Part shown: piece by piece, positions 43,958-54,200 of the stretch
Numbering within the stretch: position 1 is the first letter of the stretch
Layout: the number at the start of each line of letters is the position of its first letter
Assembly: GCF_035918015.1 (NCBI RefSeq)
Contig: NZ_CP109132.1
Span: 5,890,001-5,954,000 of the forward strand
Origin: Streptomyces sp. NBC_01754
GTDB taxonomy: Bacteria > Actinomycetota > Actinomycetes > Streptomycetales > Streptomycetaceae
DNA: 64,000 nucleotides
Direction of reading: 5' to 3'
Made by a program: the position numbers and the translations under genes
Notes under the pieces: model-generated
Database searches by the model: none
What the model was told of the DNA's origin: nothing
What the model saw: only the letters and a program-made list of their open reading frames with translations

Positions 43958-45394
43958 TCATCCCGCGATGGGCCAGGGAGCCGGAATTATCGAGCCTCGG
44001 TATCGGTAGCGGGTCGTGCCTACCTTCTCAGGATCGAACAGCTCCCTGTTCTCACTGGAGGGCCACCATCCGCCGCCGCAATAGCGGTTGCGGATTTCCT
44101 TCCAGGTGGACCGGCGGTGTTTTCGCCGCATCCATCGCCATACCGTCTGCCACGTGTAGTGGCTCAGATAAGCGAAGGTTGCGGAGGACACCCCGGGCCG
44201 GAAGTAAGCACACCAGCCCCGCAACGCCATATGCAAACGACGCAGCAGGTCATCCAACGGCTGGTTCACTTCGACCTCGCGGCACAGCGTCTTGACCTTC
44301 CGCTTCACGGCCTGGACAGCCTTCTTCGCGGGATAGGTGTAGACGTAGTACTGACTGGTCCCCCTCTTGCGGTGACGCTGGATGTGCCACCCGAGAAAGT
44401 CCAGTCCCTCATCGATATGGGTAATCAAGGTCTTCTCCGGCGACAGGCGCAAGCCCATCTTGGACAAGACCTCAGTGATTTCCTCGCGCAGGACCTCGGC
44501 ATCAGCTTTCGAGCCGAAGACCATCAGGCACCAGTCGTCCGCATACCTAATAAGGCGGTAGTTGGGCAGACCATGGCGGTGCCGTCTGGCACGGTCCACT
44601 TTCCCAGCGCTCGGGCCTCCCGGCGCCTGGGCGATGTACTCGTCCACGACCGACAGTGCCACGTTGCTGAGCAGAGGCGAAAGAATCGACCCTTGGGGGG
44701 TCCCGGCGGTGGTTTCCCGCAGCAGGCGGTCCTCTCCGAGGATGCCCGACTTCAGGAATGCCTTCACCAGGTCCAGAACGCGTTTGTCCCCGACTCGACG
44801 CCGCACTCGGTCCATCAGGGCCGGATGCGAGATTTCGTCAAAGCATGCCGTGATGTCTCCCTCAACGATCCACTCATAATTGCGTGGCCGCGAGGAGAGA
44901 TAGCGCACCTCGGCTACCGCGTCATGAGCTCGGCGATTCGGGCGGAACCCGTAGGAACACGGGAGGAAGTCCGCCTCAAAAATCGGCTCCAGCACCAGTT
45001 TCAAAGATGCCTGGACCACCCGGTCGGTGATGGTTGCGATCCCCAGGCGGCGGAGCTTTCCGCCGGCCTTCGGAATCATTCGCTCCCGCACCGGTAGCGG
45101 GCGGAAACTACGGTCCTTCAGCTGCGACCGCAGTCCGTCAAGGAATTCCTCGACGCCCTGCCCGGCCTCGACGGAACGGGCTGTGTGCCCGTCCACTCCA
45201 GCCGTGCGGGCACCCTTGTTACCCCTTACCCGGTCCCAGGCCACCAGAAGGAAACCGGGATCGGCAACGAGGTTGCAGAGGTCGTCGAACCTGCGATGAG
45301 GATCATCACGAGCCCAACGGTGCAGCTTGGTCTGGATATTCAGTACCCGTCGCTCCGCCACATATATGGCGTGCTCCAGTTCGTCGGTATTCAC
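43958..45394 (-). CDS. ltrA: Group II intron reverse transcriptase/maturase
   Basis: A 478-residue intron-encoded protein needed for splicing and retrohoming. Reverse-transcriptase blocks include PKAGGKLRRLGIATITDR, CSYGFRPNRRAHDAV, GTPQGSILSPLLSNV and the catalytic RYADDW (about residues 281-286). The maturase domain X follows (RLHMALRGWCAYFR, YLSHYTWQTVWRWMRRKH). There is no C-terminal HNH endonuclease, so it is an endonuclease-minus type. GTG 45394 is chosen because AGGAGG lies nine bases upstream; the frame is open further up within intron domains I-III. Confidence 0.93.
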   Translation of the reverse strand: MNTDELEHAIYVAERRVLNIQTKLHRWARDDPHRRFDDLCNLVADPGFLLVAWDRVRGNKGARTAGVDGHTARSVEAGQGVEEFLDGLRSQLKDRSFRPLPVRERMIPKAGGKLRRLGIATITDRVVQASLKLVLEPIFEADFLPCSYGFRPNRRAHDAVAEVRYLSSRPRNYEWIVEGDITACFDEISHPALMDRVRRRVGDKRVLDLVKAFLKSGILGEDRLLRETTAGTPQGSILSPLLSNVALSVVDEYIAQAPGGPSAGKVDRARRHRHGLPNYRLIRYADDWCLMVFGSKADAEVLREEITEVLSKMGLRLSPEKTLITHIDEGLDFLGWHIQRHRKRGTSQYYVYTYPAKKAVQAVKRKVKTLCREVEVNQPLDDLLRRLHMALRGWCAYFRPGVSSATFAYLSHYTWQTVWRWMRRKHRRSTWKEIRNRYCGGGWWPSSENRELFDPEKVGTTRYRYRGSIIPAPWPIAG

Positions 45395-46032
45395 CAGCGA
45401 AAACCTCCTGATATTCCAGCAGCCTCGACTGCTGGCTTGCTGGCCCCCTTTGCCCTGCGGCCGTCTCTCACGGCCTCCACGGCGGGTCGTTACGCCCGCG
45501 ACTACTACGGGGCCTCCGCCCCATCCCACGGCCATCAGTCGGCAACGGACCTGCCCGCCCCCGGACCGGCTGTCCGGCAGGAGGGCGACCGGGGATGGTT
45601 CCCACGTTCACGATGTGATCGATCGGTCAGGGAGGCGCCCAGCTCTACCCCGGCAGCATCGCCACGTCTACGCCGCAGACTTTCGACGTGGCCTCCCCAC
45701 CGACGGAACCAAACGGCTTCGGAGTTGAGTAACCGGGCCGAAAGGCCCGGCCCTCACGCACTGCGTACCGGCCCATATCCACCAGATTTGACCCGGCTTC
45801 GCTGTTACGGGGCGTCCACCACTGGTTCGCTCTCGCTACACCTTCTGACCTCGCTGAACGGGCCCGCACCGTCTGGCAGTTCCGGCACGCCCCGTCTTCG
45901 TCGGGGCCGCTTGCCACCCTCACCGGCGTTCCCCGGACCGGGCTGCCCCCAAGCTTCGATCAGGCCGCTACGGCGGCCCGACGGAAGTGGTCTTCCACCA
46001 CCTCTCGATCAACATCGCGCCTCGTGGCGCAC

Positions 46033-46331
46033 AGCTCCGCGGCGAAGAAAGCCGAGGCGGACTTCAAAATCGCGTTCGCCCGCCGCAGTTCCTTCACCTC
46101 CCGCTCCAGCTCCGCGATCCGGGCCGCCTCCGAGCTGGTCGTGCCGGGCACGACACCCGAGTCGATTTCGGCCCGCTTGACCCAGCCCCGCAGGGCCTCG
46201 GGGTGCACGTCGAGCTGATCGGCGATCCGCTTGATCGCACCAGCCCTGCCGACGGGATCCTTACGGGCCTCGATCGCCAGCCGCGTCGCACGCTCGCGCA
46301 GCTCGTCGGGGTACTTACGGGGAGCAGCCAT
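46033..46331 (-). CDS. IS3-family transposase orfA, 5' exon (interrupted by the intron)
   Basis: The helix-turn-helix and leucine-zipper part of IS3 OrfA: MAAPRKYPDELRERATRLAIE ... VHPEALRGWVKRAEID ... ELEREVKELRRANAILKSASAFFAAEL. The frame then runs into the intron and ends 24 codons later without function. ATG 46331 has GGAAGG nine bases upstream. After splicing, the frame would continue with DRPLR and stop. Unspliced product could act as a DNA-binding repressor, as OrfA does in other IS3 elements; this is inference. Confidence 0.85.
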
Positions 46332-46383
46332 GATCGGCATCCTTCCGGGTCTTCGATGTCTCCATCAAACCCGGGGCGGTTCA

Positions 46384-46767
46384 TTCGCCGCCGCGCCGGG
46401 TGTGCACGCCGCCTCGTTGAAAGTCCTCACCGCTTGAGGTGTGTCCGGGTTAGCCTTCCTCGATAACGCGAACACACTCCCGTCAACACAGGACTGGCCC
46501 CACTCCCCACCCGGAGCGGGCCGGAACCCGACATCCTCAGCGGATTTCCAGTCAGCCAAGGCCAACTAAGTCGGTGGTATCCGTCCCAGCCGTTCTGACC
46601 ACCGCCCGGCAGAACTCCGCAGGGGGGCAGTAGCGGTGTTCCGTGATGTAGTGGATGACGAGATCGGGAGCCGAGTAGACGGTACCGTCGGCGTCCTGCG
46701 CGGAATTCGGCAGACCCGTTCGCGCGCGGGAGCCTCCGGGATCTCCACTCGGCTCATGTGCGGGCCC
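46384..46767. other. Gene-free stretch right of the IS3 element
   Basis: About 380 bp. I find no gene I can support, no attachment-site copy and no TGACGCT pair. Short frames here lack ribosome-binding sites and family features. Confidence 0.45.
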
Positions 46768-47325
46768 TCAGCCTCGTCCTCGGCCGTCTTCGTTCACGAA
46801 CCCGACGAACAGCACATCGTCCAGGTCCTCGGGATCGAGCGTGTTGTGACGGAAGCGGAGGCGTTGCCCGATCCGTGGCGCTTCGGCCCTGCGGGTCACG
46901 CGCCGGATGCTTACAGTGCCGGCTACCGCGGCAGTGACCGTGATGTCGTAGTAGGGGCCGGTGTCCGGGTCGCGATCGTCATCCTCGACGACCTTGACGA
47001 CGGTGCCCACGGACTCCCGGCCGTCGGCGTACATCGCGTCGACACGTCTGTTGTTCGCCGCGATCCACAGACGCGTTGCCATCGCCAGAAGAGCGAACGC
47101 GAGCAGAGTTCCGATGGTCGTGGCCCAGAACCACGTCGTCCGGCCGGCGAGTTTGCTCTGGAATACGGCAAGGCAGATGCTGGCGGCGACCATCAGCGCG
47201 CACAGACCCACTGCGACCGCGACCAGCACCCCGAACACGCGCTCTCGCACGGCCTCACGGCGGATGCGCGCCCTCGTCTCGGGCGTTCTCGCCACACGTA
47301 TCCACTTCTCGGTCTGCTCCCTCAT
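46768..47325 (-). CDS. Hypothetical membrane protein, DUF3592-like
   Basis: A 185-residue protein with two transmembrane helices (about residues 28-52 and 65-88) followed by a small soluble beta domain (ESVGTVVKVVEDDDRDPDTGPYYDITVTA...QRLRFRHNTLDPED). The layout resembles DUF3592 proteins, in which such a domain follows two helices, but this is not certain. GGAGG lies upstream of ATG 47325. It stands between the mobile region and the lipoprotein gene in the same direction. Confidence 0.65.
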   Translation of the reverse strand: MREQTEKWIRVARTPETRARIRREAVRERVFGVLVAVAVGLCALMVAASICLAVFQSKLAGRTTWFWATTIGTLLAFALLAMATRLWIAANNRRVDAMYADGRESVGTVVKVVEDDDRDPDTGPYYDITVTAAVAGTVSIRRVTRRAEAPRIGQRLRFRHNTLDPEDLDDVLFVGFVNEDGRGRG

Positions 47326-47413
47326 GCCCCGAACCTCCACAACCCGTCCTCGAGGAGAAGCGGCGAGCACGGCCTCGGCTTGATCGGTCCGCTTCTCCCC
47401 GAGTGCGACGAGG

Positions 47414-47435
47414 GGCCCCGCGTCTCGGCGGGGCC
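47414..47435. terminator. Hairpin downstream of the lipoprotein gene
   Basis: GGCCCCGC (47414-47421) and GCGGGGCC (47428-47435) form an 8-bp stem with a six-base loop about 85 bases past the lipoprotein stop. Confidence 0.5.
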
Positions 47436-47518
47436 ACCCCGACCGGAACCCGTCTGTCGTCGCCCCCACGCGTGCCCGGGTGGACGAGGGCGCCGCGCGG
47501 ACACGGCGGGAGGCGCCG

Positions 47519-48166
47519 TCAGTTGCCCCAGACCACCGGGTCGTCGCTGTACGCGTCGCCTTCGTCGAACTCGGCGGCGCTGACCGGCGCGGTCTTCGTG
47601 GCCGACAGCGAACAGGTCTCGAAGGAGGCGCCCTTGGTCTTGAAGTCGGCGGGCGCGGACTTGCTGTCGCACTTGTCCGGGAGGCCGCCGATCAGAATGA
47701 CGCCGGTGCCGCCGCCGCCCTCCAGCACGCCGTCCAGTTTGAGGGAGGAGTACGACAGGTCGGTGCCGCCGACGTTCTCCACCTTCATCCTGATGAAGTA
47801 CGGCGTCATGCCCTTCGCCTTGTCGCCGAACTTGGCCATGTCCGCCTCAGCACCCTTCTCGATCTCCGTGACGGTGACGGCGATGGTGCCCTTCTTCGAC
47901 GTCCCGTAGGTGAACGGAAGTACGGCCCGGTCGCCGATCTTGAGCTTCGTGCCCGGCTTCGTGACGTCCTCGGCGGCCGGGACGTCCTTCTCTTCCGTTC
48001 CTTCGTCGGACGCCGGAGTCCGCTCCTGCGGCGTGGACGACGCCTCGGCCGACGCGGTGGGCGACTCCTTCGCCGGCCCCGCCTCGTCGCCGCCGTCGTC
48101 GCAGGCCGTGATGCCGAGTCCGACGGTGGCCAGGGCGGCCACGACCGCGATACGAGCCTTGCGCAT
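47519..48166 (-). CDS. Secreted lipoprotein of unknown function
   Basis: A 215-residue lipoprotein. The signal peptide ends in the lipobox GITAC with the lipidated cysteine at residue 22. A Ser/Thr/Glu-rich linker (about 25-60) leads to a beta-sandwich-like domain (GDRAVLPFTYGTSKKGTIAVTVTEIEKG ... YFIRMKVENVGGTDLSY), resembling the telobox/DUF4352 class of immunoprotective extracellular domains. Two more cysteines may form a disulfide. ATG 48166 follows GGGGGAGAAC. It diverges from the Wadjet operon. Confidence 0.8.
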   Translation of the reverse strand: MRKARIAVVAALATVGLGITACDDGGDEAGPAKESPTASAEASSTPQERTPASDEGTEEKDVPAAEDVTKPGTKLKIGDRAVLPFTYGTSKKGTIAVTVTEIEKGAEADMAKFGDKAKGMTPYFIRMKVENVGGTDLSYSSLKLDGVLEGGGGTGVILIGGLPDKCDSKSAPADFKTKGASFETCSLSATKTAPVSAAEFDEGDAYSDDPVVWGN

Positions 48167-48439
48167 GTTCTCCCCCATTTTTTTGCTGGTGACACTCACT
48201 TCACCGGGTGACGCACCCCGTCGCTGGGACCGCGGGCGTCACGCGGGCAGCCGGACACTACACGGTCGGGCACGGCGGTACCCGTCGTGCCCGGTACTCC
48301 GGCGGTATACAACCACCCTCACGCGAGAAAGGGAACGTATCCAGCGTTTCGGTCGAAACGGTTCCGCATACCGGTCTGAATCAGCCAAGGACCCTGGCCC
48401 TTGTCCGGGAGCGCCGTCGGCACGGCACAATGGGGGGTG

Positions 48440-50017
48440 ATGACCAGCACCACCGCTCCGGGCCCCGGGCCCGACGGCTTCAGTCCGTTCGCCCACCTCA
48501 CGGTGCAGAACACCGCCTTCTACCGTCAGGTGATGCAGGTGTTCGGCATGGCCAAGGAGCGCTTCGCCGTGCATCTGCGCCCCGAGGAGGTGTACGCGGC
48601 ACTGCCCGTGGAGACGCGGCCCGGCGAGCTCGACGGGGTCGTCAAGGCACTGGACAAACTGGTCGAGTGGGGGAATCTGCGGGCCGACCCCGACACCGGG
48701 CGGGTCAGCGCCGTCGAGGACTTCTACCGCAAACGCTTCATCTACCAGCTGACCCGGGCCGGGGAGGCGGCAGAGGAGGCCCTCACCGCCTATGACGAGG
48801 CGCTCGGGCGGCGGGGCGCCCTTCAGGCCATCGCTCTGCACGACATCGTCACCCAGCTTCGTGCCCTTCTCGTGCTCACGGCCGACGAGCAGCCGGATCC
48901 CGGCAAGACCTACCTCGCGTTCGACGCGCTCGCGAGCCGGTTCACGGCTCTCGCCGACAACGCGCGGGCGTTCATGAGCTCGTTGCAGCGGACCATCGAT
49001 CTGCACGAGGTGGAGGAAGCGGTCTTCCTCGCGTACAAGGACCGCCTCATCCAGTATCTGGAGCGCTTCATCCAGGACCTGATCACCTTGGGCGGACGCA
49101 TCGCCCAGCTCATCCTGGAGCTGGAGGACTCGGGCAGGATCGAGGTCCTGCTCAAGGCCGCCGCCGGGCGGGAGGCGGCCGACGCCGCGCCCGAGGACGC
49201 GGAGCCCGCCGCACAGAAGGCCTACGTCCACTGGGCCGGCCGTTGGGACGGGCTCGCGGTGTGGTTTCTCAGCCGGAACGGACGCGAATCGCAGGCCAGA
49301 CTGCTGCGTGGCCGTGCACTGGGGGCCATTCCGCAGATGCTGGCCGTCGTCCGTGTGCTGGGGGAGCGCCGGGCCGGCCGGTCGGACCGCTCCGCGGACT
49401 TCCGCACCCTCGCGCGCTGGTTCGCCGAGGCCCCCGACGACGCCTCGCGACACCAGCTGTGGCGGGCGGCCTTCGGGCTCCATCCCGCCCGGCACCTCAC
49501 GATCGACGCGGACACGCTGGCTGCCCGCTCGGCCGCACCGGTGCCCGCCGCCACGCCCTGGGCCGCCGCGGAGCCGCTGCGGGTCAGTCCTCAGTTGCGC
49601 CGTACCGGGAGTTACGAGCGGCGGGGCAAGCCCCGTCGGGTGGAGGACCGGCAGGAGCGGCGCCGCCACCTCGCCGAACTGGCGGCCAAGCAGGTGGCCG
49701 AGACCGCCGCCGCCCGGGACCGTCTCGTCACCGACGGAGTGGTCAGGCTGTCCGAGCTCGGCGAGCTCGACCCGGTGTCCTTCGGGCTCTTCCTCCAACT
49801 GCTCGGTGACGCGCTGGCCACCTGGCGACCCGGCATGCGGCACACCGTGGCCGGCAGCAACGACGGGTCGATGGAGGTCAGGCTCAGTGCTCTGGCCGAT
49901 GGCTCGGAGGCGCGGATCCGTACGCCGTCGGGAACGTTTCACGGGCCCGACCATCTCATCGAGATCGTCGACCTGACCGACGGCGGCGGGCTGGTGTACG
50001 CAGAAAGCGAACGATGA
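48440..50017 (+). CDS. jetA: Wadjet protein JetA (DUF2397 / TIGR02677 type)
   Basis: A 525-residue protein at the head of a four-gene Wadjet operon. It corresponds to the kleisin-like subunit that links the SMC-type ATPase arms: helical, with a winged-helix-like N-terminus (FSPFAHLTVQNTAFYRQVMQVFG) and a long central helical region (FMSSLQRTIDLHEVEEAVFLAYKDRLIQYLERFI). Wadjet detects and cuts small circular DNA and so blocks plasmid transformation. Start ATG 48440 follows GGGGGG; GTG 48437 is a close alternative. The stop overlaps jetB by four bases. Confidence 0.9.
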   Translation: MTSTTAPGPGPDGFSPFAHLTVQNTAFYRQVMQVFGMAKERFAVHLRPEEVYAALPVETRPGELDGVVKALDKLVEWGNLRADPDTGRVSAVEDFYRKRFIYQLTRAGEAAEEALTAYDEALGRRGALQAIALHDIVTQLRALLVLTADEQPDPGKTYLAFDALASRFTALADNARAFMSSLQRTIDLHEVEEAVFLAYKDRLIQYLERFIQDLITLGGRIAQLILELEDSGRIEVLLKAAAGREAADAAPEDAEPAAQKAYVHWAGRWDGLAVWFLSRNGRESQARLLRGRALGAIPQMLAVVRVLGERRAGRSDRSADFRTLARWFAEAPDDASRHQLWRAAFGLHPARHLTIDADTLAARSAAPVPAATPWAAAEPLRVSPQLRRTGSYERRGKPRRVEDRQERRRHLAELAAKQVAETAAARDRLVTDGVVRLSELGELDPVSFGLFLQLLGDALATWRPGMRHTVAGSNDGSMEVRLSALADGSEARIRTPSGTFHGPDHLIEIVDLTDGGGLVYAESER

Positions 50018-51258
50018 ACACGCCACTGACCGAAGTGCTCGACGGGCAGCACGCCGCCGAGCTCCGCAAGGCGGCCCGCGCCCTGCTGAAACGGCCGCTC
50101 CTCCTCTCCCACGGCACGCACGCGGACGAGTTCCGGCTCGTGCGACGGCATGCCTCCGAACTCCGCGAGTGGTTCGACCGCAACACCGGCTGGCCGCTTC
50201 ATGTGGACGCCGAGACCGCCCGGCTGCGCAAGATCCCCGGTGTGCTCCACGACTCCACGCACCCCGCACGTGAGGCGACCCGCGCCGCCGCCCCCTTCAC
50301 CCGCCGCCGCTACGTCCTGCTCTGTCTGGCCCTGGCGGCCCTGGAGCGCGGCGAGTCCCAGATCGCACTCGGCCGTCTCGCCGACCAGGTCGTTCTCGAC
50401 GCCACCGATCCAGGGCTGGTCGCGTCCGGCATCCGGTTCACCCTCGACCGGCGGGACGAGCGCCTCGACCTCGCCGCCGTCGTGCGGCTCCTGCTCGGTC
50501 TCGGCGTGCTGCGCCGGGTCGCCGGAGACGAGGACGCGTACGTGAACGGGGCGGGCGACGTGCTCTACGACGTCGAACGCAGGGTGCTGGCGGGGCTCCT
50601 CGCGACACGTCACGGGCCCTCCACGGTGCAGGCCGAGGCCCCGGCCGAGCGGTTGGCACAGCTCGTCGCCGAAACCGCCCTCGACAGCGAGGAGCTCCGC
50701 TTCCGGGCGATGCGGCACGCGCTCACCCGCAGACTGCTGGACGACCCGGTTCTCTACTACGCCGAACTGAGCGACGCCGAACTGAGCTACCTCACCAGGC
50801 AGCGCGGGTTCCTCACGGCCCGGGTGGCCGACCTGACCGGACTGGTGCCCGAGATCCGGGCCGAAGGCATCGCCATGGTCGACCCCGACGACGACCTCAC
50901 CGACGTACGGATGCCCGAGCAGGGCACCCACGGCCACATCACCCTGTTGCTCGCCGAGTACCTGGCAGGGGCGGGCCGGCCCGTCACCACCCATCAGCTC
51001 ACCCAGCGGGTGCGGGAACTCGCCCTCGTGCACGGTACGTTCTGGTCCAAGGCCGCGCGGGAGCCGGGCACGGAGGCTGAGCTCGTCGAGCAGGCCGTCG
51101 CCCGGCTCGCCGCCCTCGGCCTCGTCTCCCGGACCGCCGACGGGGCCGAGCCCCGCCCCGCGCTGGCCCGCTACGCGGTCGGCGAGCCCGTAGTCCTCGA
51201 ACCAGGCACACCCGGCCGCGCGCGCGGGCCGGCGCAGCGAAAGGCCGTTCAGGCGTGA
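50014..51258 (+). CDS. jetB: Wadjet protein JetB (DUF2398 / TIGR02678 type)
   Basis: A 414-residue winged-helix protein, the equivalent of the MukE/KITE subunit that sits between the kleisin and the SMC heads. Recognisable segments are the N-terminal RKAARALLKRPLL, FTRRRYVLLCLALAALERGESQIALGRLAD and the C-terminal ITLLLAEYLAGAGRPVTTHQLTQRV. It overlaps jetA (ATGA) and jetC (GTGA), so the subunits are made in step. Confidence 0.9.
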   Translation: MNTPLTEVLDGQHAAELRKAARALLKRPLLLSHGTHADEFRLVRRHASELREWFDRNTGWPLHVDAETARLRKIPGVLHDSTHPAREATRAAAPFTRRRYVLLCLALAALERGESQIALGRLADQVVLDATDPGLVASGIRFTLDRRDERLDLAAVVRLLLGLGVLRRVAGDEDAYVNGAGDVLYDVERRVLAGLLATRHGPSTVQAEAPAERLAQLVAETALDSEELRFRAMRHALTRRLLDDPVLYYAELSDAELSYLTRQRGFLTARVADLTGLVPEIRAEGIAMVDPDDDLTDVRMPEQGTHGHITLLLAEYLAGAGRPVTTHQLTQRVRELALVHGTFWSKAAREPGTEAELVEQAVARLAALGLVSRTADGAEPRPALARYAVGEPVVLEPGTPGRARGPAQRKAVQA

Positions 51259-54200
51259 CCAACCCGCTTCCCGAGCCCCTCCGTACTCGCTGGCAGCCCC
51301 TGCGGATCGGGCTCGTCGACCTCTTCCACTACGACGTGGAGGAGTTCCACTTCCGTGACGGACGACTGCTGCTGCGGGGGAACAACGGCACCGGCAAGTC
51401 CAAGGTGCTCGCCCTCACACTGCCCTTCCTGCTCGACGGCGACCTGAGCCCCAGAAGGGTGGAGCCGGACGGTGACCCGGGGAAGCGGATGGAATGGAAC
51501 CTCCTCCTCGGCGGTGAGCACCCGCACACCGAGCGCCTCGGCTACACCTGGATCGAGTTCGGCAGACGCGACGCGAGCACCGGGGAGAGCCACTTCCGCA
51601 CACTCCTGTGCGGTCTGAAGGCGGTGAGCGGACGCGGCATCGCCCGGCACTGGTACGCGGTCACCGGCCGACGCGTCCAGCACGGACCCGGCACACCCGC
51701 GGAGGGCTTCCTCAGTCTGGTCGACGCCACCGGCACGGCCCTCTCCAGGGACCGCCTCATCGAGGCCGTCTCCGGCCACGGCATGGTGTACGACCAGGCC
51801 AGGGCCTACCGCAGAGCGGTGGACGAGGCCCTCTTCGGGCTCGGCGAGCAGCGGTACGGAGCCCTGGTCGACCTGCTCGTCCAGCTGCGCCAGCCGCAGC
51901 TGTCCAAGCGTCCCAACGAGGCGGCCCTCTCCCGCGCGCTCACCGAGTCCCTGCCACCGGTGGACCAGGCCGTGATCGCCGACGTGGCCGAGGCGTTCCG
52001 CTCACTCGACGAGGAGAAGACCGAACTGGCGGCCGCCTCCGCCGCGGAGCGTGCCGCCGCCGGCTTCCTGGAGCACTACCGGCGCTACGCACGCGTCGCC
52101 ACCCGCCGCCGTGCCCGGCTGCCACGTGCCGAGCACTCCCGCTACGAGCAACGCCAACGGGACCTCGCCGAGGCACAGGCGGAGCAGGCCCGGGCCGAGG
52201 AGGAACGAGAGGCGGCGGCCGAACTCGGCGCGATGCTGGAGGAGCAGCAGAACCGGCTCCGTGCCCAGGACGCGGCACTGCGCGAGAGCCCCGAGATGCG
52301 CAGCGCCAGAAACCTTGAGCAGGCGCACCACGAGGTGGAGCGCACGGCGCGTGCGGCGGAGCGCGCGCGCGGTGACCGGGACCAGGTGGCGCGGCTGCAC
52401 CTGAAGGGCCTGGAGCGGCTCGGCGCCGCCGAGAACCGGCTGCGGGCGGCTGACGGGCGGGCCCAGGACACCTATCGGCAGGCGGCCGAGGCCGCGGCCG
52501 CCGCCCGGGTCGTCCTGCCGGACGCCGGACTCGCCCCGGGCGAACTGCGCGGCGCCGCCGAGGCGTCGGTGGAGCGGGGCAGGCGTGCGCTCACCCATGT
52601 GACGGACCTTGCCCGGACCGCCGCCCGTGCTTCGGAGGAACGCCGTACGCGGGCCGTGCGACTGGACGAGGCCGATGGCGACCGGTCCGCGGCCGCGTCG
52701 GAACTCGGCCTGGCCGAGGAGGCCGTGGCACACGCGGGACGGACGCTGCTGGACGAAGTCCGCACCCGTGCCCGCGGCTGGACCGAACTCGCCTATCCCG
52801 ACGAGCCGGGTCTGCTGGACGAGCTTCAGGAATGGGTGGGCCGTCTCCACGGCCCGTACCCGGCGCGGGCCGAGGCCGCGCGTGCGCACAGCGCCGTATC
52901 CGCGGGGCTGGCCGAGCAGGTGGCCACCGCCGACCGGAGCCGGGACGAACTCACCGCGCGGGCCGACGGGCTGCGGGAGGAACTGGCGGCGCTGGAGGCC
53001 GGCGGGCGGCGTCCGCCGCAGCCGCCACGCACCCGCACCCCCGGTCTGCGCGAGCGGCTGGCGGGCGCCCCGCTGTGGCGGCTGGTGGACTTCGAGGACT
53101 GCCTCCCCGAAGAGGAACGCGCCGGTCTTGAGGCCGCACTGGAGGCATCCGGGATGCTGGACGCCTGGGTGCTCCCCGACGGCGCCGTTCTCACCGCCGA
53201 CAGCCACGAGACGCTGCTCGCCCCTGCCGTGGCCCCGGTACGGGGCAGGTCGCTCGCGCATCTGCTGCGCCCGGCGGTGGACCACGGGGACGCCGGGGCC
53301 GCGTCCGTGGGTGAGGACACGGTGGCCCGGCTGCTCGCCGCGATCGGGACCGGGCGGGAAGCCGGTACGACGGACGCCGAGGCGGGTGCTGAGGCCGGAA
53401 CCTGGGCGGCGGTCGACGGGCGCTTCCGGGTCGGCGCGCTCACCGGACGGTGGACCAAAGCCACCGCCGAGTACATCGGTGAGGGTGCGCGGGAGGCCGC
53501 CCGGCGGTCCCGTATCGACGCCATCCGATCCGAACTCGACGTGATCCAGGGTGAGTTGGCGATCCTCGCGGAGCGGGCCGCCACACTGGCCGCCCGCCGC
53601 GGGGTGCTGGACGCGGAGATGGCCGACGTACCGGACGAGACCGCCCTCACCCGCGCGCACGCACGTGCCGCGGCCGCCGCGGAGTCTCTCCGCCGGACCG
53701 GTGAACGGCGCGAGGAGCGGGCCGCCGCGCTCCTGGAGGCGGCCGAGCTGAGCGAGTCGGCCGCGGCGGAGCTCAGTCGGACCGCCGGGGACCTGGGCAT
53801 GCCGGCCGACGAGGAGGGGCTGGCGGCGGTACGTGACGCACTCGGTTCCCTCGCCGCCGTACTGGCCGCCCTCTGGCCCGCCCTGCGTGAACGCGAGGAG
53901 GCCGGCGCACAGGTGGCGGACGAGCGCACCGAGACCGGGCAGGCCGCCGCGCGGGCCGCGGAGCACACGGAGCGTGCGAAGGAGGCGGAAGGCGAGGCGG
54001 CGGCGGCCGACGAGCGCTTCGGCACCCTGCGTTCGACGGTCGGCGCCGCCGTCGACGAACTTCAGCGCCTGCTGGCGCAGACCGCCGAGTCGCTGCGCCG
54101 TTGCGAGGGCGAGCAGCGGGCGGCTCACCGACGTCATGCCGAAGCCGACCGGGCCGCGGGCCGGGCCGAAGGCCGTATCGAGCAGTTGCACGAAGGGCTC

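Larger units (their letters stand above)
43823..46032 (-). mobile_element. Group II intron inserted in IS3 orfA
   Basis: On the minus strand the intron starts with GTGCGCC (5' end at 46032), matching the GUGYG consensus, and ends ...TTTCAC (3' end at 43823), matching the AY end. Joining the flanks restores codons GAG CTG GAC CGT CCA CTG CGA TGA, the normal orfA end, in which the TGA overlaps the orfB ATG. Domain V is recognised at 43887-43920 and the reverse transcriptase frame lies upstream of it, in domain IV position. The boundaries are therefore supported on both sides. Confidence 0.9.
42857..46383 (-). mobile_element. IS3-family insertion sequence carrying a group II intron
   Basis: Imperfect terminal inverted repeats of about 25 bp (TG....GCCCCGGGTTTkATGGAGA) lie at 42857-42881 and 46359-46383. 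Without the 2210-bp intron the element is 1317 bp, a normal IS3 size, and has the usual orfA/orfB pair. No target-site duplication is visible at the ends. Confidence 0.85.

Noticed and set aside
46566..46757. 63-codon frame left of the DUF3592-like gene
   Set aside because: Ser/Thr/Arg-rich, no ribosome-binding site and no recognisable fold; kept as non-coding.
32547..48439. tRNA gene as the integration target
   Set aside because: No cloverleaf or CCA-type 3' end was seen; the repeated core encodes the C-terminus of the RNA methyltransferase instead.
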